This document shows positions 40,145-44,243 of a stretch of DNA of 44,243 nucleotides, in pieces. Position numbers and translations under genes: made by a program. The stretch's first letter is position 1. Each line of letters starts with the position of its first letter. Below the pieces are notes generated by a model that saw only the letters and a program-made list of their open reading frames with translations, had not been told where the DNA came from and made no database searches. This DNA comes from OMOG01 sp041485845 (GTDB lineage Bacteria; Acidobacteriota; Terriglobia; Bryobacterales; Bryobacteraceae), in NCBI GenBank assembly GCA_041485845.1, contig JBGPKH010000002.1, positions 1-44,243 of the forward strand. Reading direction: 5' to 3'.

Positions 40145-40846
40145 TCAGCCCGGGGGCAGTTCGCCGTACATCTGCAGTGCGAGCTGTCCGACGGGACCTT
40201 GCTGGTTACGCAGCGGATCGAGCAGCTTGCGTGCCTCGGCCGGCTTTTTCGACAACAGGGCGCGCGCCAGCGTGATGGTCGCCTGGTCCTTCGAGACGTA
40301 GATCGTGGGGTGGGCCATCAAGTCGCGAAGCGTGCTTTCCCCCCGATCGGCGCGGCCATCGGCGAAGTAGATCTGGGCCAGTGAGAGCTTCGCCAACGAG
40401 GCGTAGTCCTTGCTGCCCCGGTCGGCGACCTCTTTGAATCTCTTTTCGGCCTCGGCCAGTTTGCCCTGGTCCGCTTGGATGCAGCCCAGGTAGTATTCGG
40501 CGATCTCGCCCTCGTCCGAGCCGGGATACTTGCTCCTTAACTCTTCGAATGTCTTCAGGGCCACCTGGTCCTTAACGTCCTGCGTGGGAAAATTGAGATT
40601 CTGGCCGGGCGTGGCCGGCCCCACGGGGGCCTCCTGCACCTGGATGGCGCGGGCCAGCGCTTCTTCGCGCAAGGCATGCTGGTGTCGCGAGTAGATCGAG
40701 TAGCCGACGATCAGGAGGATGACCCCAACCGCGATGCCACCATAGCGGACCAACTCCTTCTGGTGCTCTTCGAAGAAGGTAACTGTGTGTTCGACTTCCA
40801 GGGCGAACTTGTCGGACTTTAGCTCTTTGCGGGTGATTCTAGCCAC
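40145..40846 (-). CDS. YfgM-like single-pass membrane protein with TPR repeats
   Basis: The GTG at 40846, five bases after TGAGG, gives 233 residues starting VARITRKELKSDKFALEVEHTV. An in-frame ATG at 40876 lacks a ribosome-binding site. One membrane helix (about 35-53, YGGIAVGVILLIVGYSIYS) follows a cytoplasmic N-terminus. The periplasmic part has TPR-like units (AEYYLGCIQADQGKLAEAEKRFKEVADRG; ASLAKLSLAQIYFADGRADRGESTL). The topology matches YfgM, which assists SecYEG and periplasmic chaperones; that role is inferred by analogy. Confidence 0.8.
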   Translation of the reverse strand: MARITRKELKSDKFALEVEHTVTFFEEHQKELVRYGGIAVGVILLIVGYSIYSRHQHALREEALARAIQVQEAPVGPATPGQNLNFPTQDVKDQVALKTFEELRSKYPGSDEGEIAEYYLGCIQADQGKLAEAEKRFKEVADRGSKDYASLAKLSLAQIYFADGRADRGESTLRDLMAHPTIYVSKDQATITLARALLSKKPAEARKLLDPLRNQQGPVGQLALQMYGELPPG

Positions 40847-40931
40847 GAAAACCTCAAGATGATGTGGAACTTTCATAATATCACGAGGGCGGCGCCGCTG
40901 CTCCTGCTCAAGCGCCAGCCGAATACGGATC

Positions 40932-41036
40932 CTACTTCAGTCCCAGAACATGCAAGAACACGTACAGTGCCGCTGCGAAGAGAGTCGCCCCGAGGAGGAC
41001 GCAAGCGGGCAGGGCCGGAACGTGCCTGCAAGGCAT
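40932..41036 (-). CDS. Possible 34-residue single-helix membrane protein
   Basis: A short ORF on the minus strand encodes MPCRHVPALPACVLLGATL then a continuing hydrophobic stretch ending VFLHVLGLK. It is one membrane-spanning helix with a short basic start. It lies 85 bases upstream of the YfgM-like gene, in the same direction, inside an otherwise empty 257-base gap. No good ribosome-binding site is seen, so it is only a candidate. Confidence 0.25.
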   Translation of the reverse strand: MPCRHVPALPACVLLGATLFAAALYVFLHVLGLK

Positions 41037-41090
41037 TGGGGCATATCACCCAGTTCGGGCCCTCCCTTCAGGTCCAACCTGCTGATAACA

Positions 41091-41098
41091 AAAGGAGG
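41091..41098 (+). promoter_or_regulatory. Strong ribosome-binding site selecting a TTG start
   Basis: AAAGGAGG ends five bases before the TTG at 41104, the best Shine-Dalgarno match in the window. It favours that start over the in-frame ATGs at 41116 and 41149, which lack one. Confidence 0.7.
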
Positions 41099-41103
41099 AC
41101 GCT

Positions 41104-41382
41104 TTGGTAGACCGGATGCACTGGACTATTGCTCGGAGGCGTAAGCCGATGTTTCGATTCGATCAGTTGATCCGCCGTGACACGATCATCCGGGATGTGA
41201 AACAAAAACACCCCGAAACTGTGGAAATCTTTGAGCAGTTACACTTTCGGCCGGTCTGCGACGACTGCGACATCGAAACCGTAGCACGCAAGAACGGGCT
41301 CGCCATCCAGGACGTGCTGGATGCCCTCAATGCGGCCGCATTCGGGCCCCAAACGGATACCGAAAAACATGCAAGTAACTAA
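41104..41382 (+). CDS. DUF1858-like small protein
   Basis: This 92-residue protein has a core, RRDTIIRDVKQKHPETVEIFEQL, then PVCDDCDIETVARKNGLAIQDVLDALN, that matches the DUF1858/ScdA-N-like fold. In other proteins this domain precedes hybrid-cluster or iron-repair domains and carries a CxxC-like pair; here C-D-D-C is present. It may bind metal or a redox group. It overlaps the next gene by 14 bases, so translation is coupled and the product may work with the acyl-CoA synthetase. Confidence 0.75.
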   Translation: MVDRMHWTIARRRKPMFRFDQLIRRDTIIRDVKQKHPETVEIFEQLHFRPVCDDCDIETVARKNGLAIQDVLDALNAAAFGPQTDTEKHASN

Positions 41383-44104
41383 ACCCTCCCGCAAGAAAAT
41401 GCGCCCGCCGAGGAACCAGCCTCTGGACGTGTTCTTTTCCCCCAAGACCGTCGCCGTCATCGGCGCCACCGAAAAGCCGGGCACCGTGGGACGCACGCTC
41501 CTCTGGAATCTCGTGACCAGCCCGTTCGGCGGCACGGTCTATCCGGTCAACCCCCAGCGGCCCAGCGTGTTGGGCGTCAAGGCCTACAAGTCCGTCTCGG
41601 ACATCCCGGAAGACGTGGATCTGGCCGTGATCGTGACCCCGCCGCCGACCATCCCCGGCATCATTCGGGAGTGCGGCGAGAACGGCGTCCGCGGCGCCAT
41701 CGTGATCTCGGCCGGCTTCAAGGAGGTCGGGCCGGAGGGCGCCGCGCTCGAACAGCAACTGCTGGCAGAGGCGCAGGCCGCCCACATTCGCGTGATCGGT
41801 CCGAACTGCCTGGGTGTCATGGCGCCCCTCACCGGTATGAACGCCACCTTCGCCACCACCATCGCGCGGCCCGGGTCCGTAGGCTTCATCAGCCAGAGCG
41901 GAGCGCTGTGTACCGCCGTCCTCGACTGGAGCCTCAAGGAAATGGTGGGCTTCAGCGCGTTCGTCTCGGTCGGCTCCATGGTAGACGTGGGCTGGGGCGA
42001 CCTTATCTATCACCTGGGCAACGACCCCAAAACGCGGTCGATCGTCATCTATATGGAATCGATCGGCAACGCGCGCGCCTTCCTTTCGGCCGCGCGCGAA
42101 GTGGCGCTCAACAAGCCCATCATCGTGATCAAACCCGGGCGGACCGCGGCCGCGGCCAAAGCGGCGGCTTCGCACACCGGCTCCCTCACCGGCAGCGACG
42201 AGGTTCTCGAAGCCGCATTCCGGCGCAGCGGCGTGCTGCGCGTCAACAACATCGCCGACCTCTTTTACATGGCCGAAGTCCTTTCCAAGCAGCCCAGTCC
42301 CAAAGGGCCGCGCCTCACCATCGTCACCAACGCCGGAGGTCCCGGCGTCCTGGCCACCGATGCACTGATTATGGGCGGCGGCGAACTGGCCGATCTCACG
42401 CCCGAAACCATGGAAGCCTACAACGCCGTGCTTCCGCCGACGTGGAGCCACAACAACCCCGTAGATATAATTGGCGACGCGTCCCCCGAACGTTATGCCA
42501 AGGCCCTCGAAATCGCGGCCAAGGATCCCAACAGCGACGGCATGCTGGTGATCCTCACGCCGCAGGCCATGACCGATCCCACCCAGATCGCCGAACAGTT
42601 GAAACCCCACGCCAAGCAGGAAGGCAAGCCGGTGCTGGCAAGCTGGATGGGCGGCGTGGACGTGGCGGCGGGCGAGGAGATCTTGAACCGCGCCAACATT
42701 CCCACATTCCCGTACCCGGATACCGCCGCGCGCGCCTTCAACTACATGTGGCGCTACAGCTACAACCTCAAGGGTCTGTACGAAACGCCCTCCATGCCCG
42801 AGGATTCGGCCGAGTGGACGCCGGATCGCAAGCTGGTCGACCAGATCGTGCAGAGAGCCCGCGGCGAAGGGCGCACCATTCTGACCGAGTTCGAGTCGAA
42901 ACAGGTGCTCAGCGCCTACGGCATTCCGACCGCCCGGACCGTCGTCGCCACCAGCGCGGAGGCCGCGGTGAAGGCGGCGGAAGAGATCGGCTACCCGGTG
43001 GTGCTCAAGCTGTACTCCGCAACCATCACCCACAAAACCGACGTGGGCGGCGTGCAATTGAACCTGGGCAGCGCCGAAGCCGTTACGCGCGCGTTCGCGG
43101 CGATCCAGACGTCCGTCACCCAGAAGGCCGGCGCGCAGCATTTCCAGGGCGTGACTGTGCAGCCCATGATCAAGCTCAAGGATGCCTACGAGCTGATCGT
43201 CGGGTCCAGCCTCGATCCGCAGTTCGGACCCGTGCTGCTGTTCGGCACCGGCGGCCAGTTGGTCGAGGTGTTCAAGGACCGGTCGCTCGCTCTGCCCCCG
43301 CTGAACACCACGCTCGCCCGCCGCATGATGGAGCAGACCAAGATCTACAAGGCGCTGAAGGGGGTTCGCGGACGCAGGCCCGTGGACCTGGCGGCTCTCG
43401 AAGTGCTGCTGGTGCGCTTCAGCGCGCTGGTGGCCGGGCAGCGATGGATCAAGGAAATCGACATCAACCCGCTGCTGGCGTCGCCCGACGGATTGATCGC
43501 CCTCGACGCGCGTGTCGTGGTGCACGACCCGGACGTGCGCTACGAGCAGATTCCGAAAACGGCGATCCGCGCTTACCCCACCCGCTACGTGGCGCAGTGG
43601 ACCATGAAGGATGGCACGCCTGTCACCATCCGGCCGATCCGCCCCGAGGACGAGCCGGCCATGGTGCGGTTCCACGAGACGCTCTCCGAGCGCAGCGTCT
43701 ACCTGCGCTACTTCCACCTCATGAATCTGGAGCAGCGCACCACGCACGAGCGCCTGACCCGTATCTGCTTCATCGATTACGATCGCGAAATGGCGCTGAT
43801 CGCCGTACGCCGCAATCCCGAGACCGGCGAATCCGAGATTTTGGGCGTAGGCCGGTTGATGAAGATTCACGGCGCCAACGAAGCGGAGGTCGCCGCCCTG
43901 ATCAGCGATAAGTGGCAGAACCGCGGACTCGGCAAGGAACTGCTCGCGCGTTTGCTGATTGTCGGCGCCGACGAAAAGCTCACCCGGTTGCAGGCCGACA
44001 TTCTCCCCGACAACCGCGACGTCATGCGCATATGCGAGAAGCTCGGCTTCTCCCTGAAGCATTCGCTCGACGACGAAGTGGTGCACGCGGAGTTCAAGTT
44101 CTAG
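41369..44104 (+). CDS. Acyl-CoA synthetase (NDP-forming type)/GNAT acetyltransferase fusion, Pat-like
   Basis: This 911-residue protein has a CoA-binding Rossmann domain (about 20-130; VAVIGATEKPGTVGRT), then succinyl-CoA-ligase-like domains (GFISQSGALC; SHTGSLTGSDEVLEAAF) and an ATP-grasp domain (about 500-720; GIPTARTVVATSAEAAVKAAEEIGYPVVLK, THKTDVGGVQLN). The C-terminal GNAT domain (about 745-905) has the acetyl-CoA loop WQNRGLGKELL. The layout matches Pat/PatZ-type protein lysine acetyltransferases, which control acetyl-CoA synthetase. The His of SHTGS, phosphorylated in ADP-forming acetyl-CoA synthetases, is kept, so synthetase activity is possible. The ATG at 41369 lies inside the end of the previous gene. 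Confidence 0.9.
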   Translation: MQVTKPSRKKMRPPRNQPLDVFFSPKTVAVIGATEKPGTVGRTLLWNLVTSPFGGTVYPVNPQRPSVLGVKAYKSVSDIPEDVDLAVIVTPPPTIPGIIRECGENGVRGAIVISAGFKEVGPEGAALEQQLLAEAQAAHIRVIGPNCLGVMAPLTGMNATFATTIARPGSVGFISQSGALCTAVLDWSLKEMVGFSAFVSVGSMVDVGWGDLIYHLGNDPKTRSIVIYMESIGNARAFLSAAREVALNKPIIVIKPGRTAAAAKAAASHTGSLTGSDEVLEAAFRRSGVLRVNNIADLFYMAEVLSKQPSPKGPRLTIVTNAGGPGVLATDALIMGGGELADLTPETMEAYNAVLPPTWSHNNPVDIIGDASPERYAKALEIAAKDPNSDGMLVILTPQAMTDPTQIAEQLKPHAKQEGKPVLASWMGGVDVAAGEEILNRANIPTFPYPDTAARAFNYMWRYSYNLKGLYETPSMPEDSAEWTPDRKLVDQIVQRARGEGRTILTEFESKQVLSAYGIPTARTVVATSAEAAVKAAEEIGYPVVLKLYSATITHKTDVGGVQLNLGSAEAVTRAFAAIQTSVTQKAGAQHFQGVTVQPMIKLKDAYELIVGSSLDPQFGPVLLFGTGGQLVEVFKDRSLALPPLNTTLARRMMEQTKIYKALKGVRGRRPVDLAALEVLLVRFSALVAGQRWIKEIDINPLLASPDGLIALDARVVVHDPDVRYEQIPKTAIRAYPTRYVAQWTMKDGTPVTIRPIRPEDEPAMVRFHETLSERSVYLRYFHLMNLEQRTTHERLTRICFIDYDREMALIAVRRNPETGESEILGVGRLMKIHGANEAEVAALISDKWQNRGLGKELLARLLIVGADEKLTRLQADILPDNRDVMRICEKLGFSLKHSLDDEVVHAEFKF

Positions 44105-44243
44105 CGGGAGTTTACAAGATAGAGGCAGGCGTCTGTGACAGGCCCCTGCGGCCCACGATTTGCAAGGCACCCCATCCTATTGAAAAAATAGACATTTAAC
44201 TCGAACGGCCCCCCGGGCAGACCGCAGTTTCTGGGTGTTTCAA
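44105..44243. other. Window end, no gene seen
   Basis: 139 bases after the synthetase/acetyltransferase stop hold no credible ORF or RNA. No clear terminator stem with a T-run is visible. Confidence 0.5.

Noticed and set aside
41327..44170. Minus-strand open frame of over 900 codons opposite the synthetase/acetyltransferase
   Set aside because: The plus frame has clear domains throughout; the minus product is His/Gly/Arg-rich nonsense, typical of a mirror frame.

Overview
The window is a GC-rich bacterial chromosome segment with oriented, often overlapping genes. The gene content suggests an Acidobacteriota genome of the Bryobacterales/Solibacter type: an Omp85-SurA-TamB operon, a YXWGXW lipoprotein, a DUF4159 protein, Tat-exported sulfatases, an ISKra4 remnant, and dispersed GC-rich and ACAAAT-type intergenic repeats. 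This assignment is an inference from gene content; there is no rRNA in the window to prove it.

Layout. 1-1203 is the 3' end of carB. 1.5-9.7 kb is a rearranged block. It holds a cyclophilin-type PPIase lipoprotein, a surface-glycan-type methyltransferase coupled to a 49-residue ORF, two large paralogous membrane proteins facing each other tail to tail, an internally deleted second copy of the PPIase and a second methyltransferase. A leftover start of that methyltransferase lies beside the first PPIase, so the block grew by duplication. 9.7-12.8 kb holds a hemerythrin, a DUF4159 protein, a type II toxin-antitoxin pair with a readable promoter and operator, and a ThiF/MoeB-type adenylyltransferase. 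13.07-20.9 kb is a tightly overlapping outer-membrane biogenesis operon (Omp85, SurA-N-like chaperone, TamB-like). The chaperone's signal peptide appears to be encoded by a dispersed palindromic repeat.

21-26.3 kb is an insertion and decay zone. It holds a tyrosine recombinase with a one-base C-terminal frameshift, the 3' part of a tRNA-Asp, a Tat-leader gene cut off after 49 codons, two sulfatases and a tannase/feruloyl-esterase remnant. 26.7-29.1 kb encodes a PduS-like flavin/Fe-S protein, an uncharacterised two-helix membrane protein and a PduT-like microcompartment shell protein, probably an electron conduit into a bacterial microcompartment encoded elsewhere. An ISKra4-family remnant (29.4-30.1 kb) abuts the end of a nine-gene chemotaxis operon on the minus strand (37.0 to 30.1 kb: cheY, cheX-like, cheW, cheA, cheR, cheD, cheY, cheX-like, cheB). 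cheR carries an in-frame TGA. fliM is divergent from this operon and sits behind a near-consensus sigma-28 promoter. 38.2-44.1 kb holds a Cys-rich hypothetical protein, a dGTPase-like HD hydrolase with a YfgM-like TPR membrane protein, a DUF1858-like protein, and an acyl-CoA-synthetase/GNAT fusion of the Pat type.

The most unusual observations are the repeat-derived signal peptide, the cheR nonsense codon, the PduS-X-PduT trio, the recombinase/tRNA scar and the inverted membrane-protein pair.
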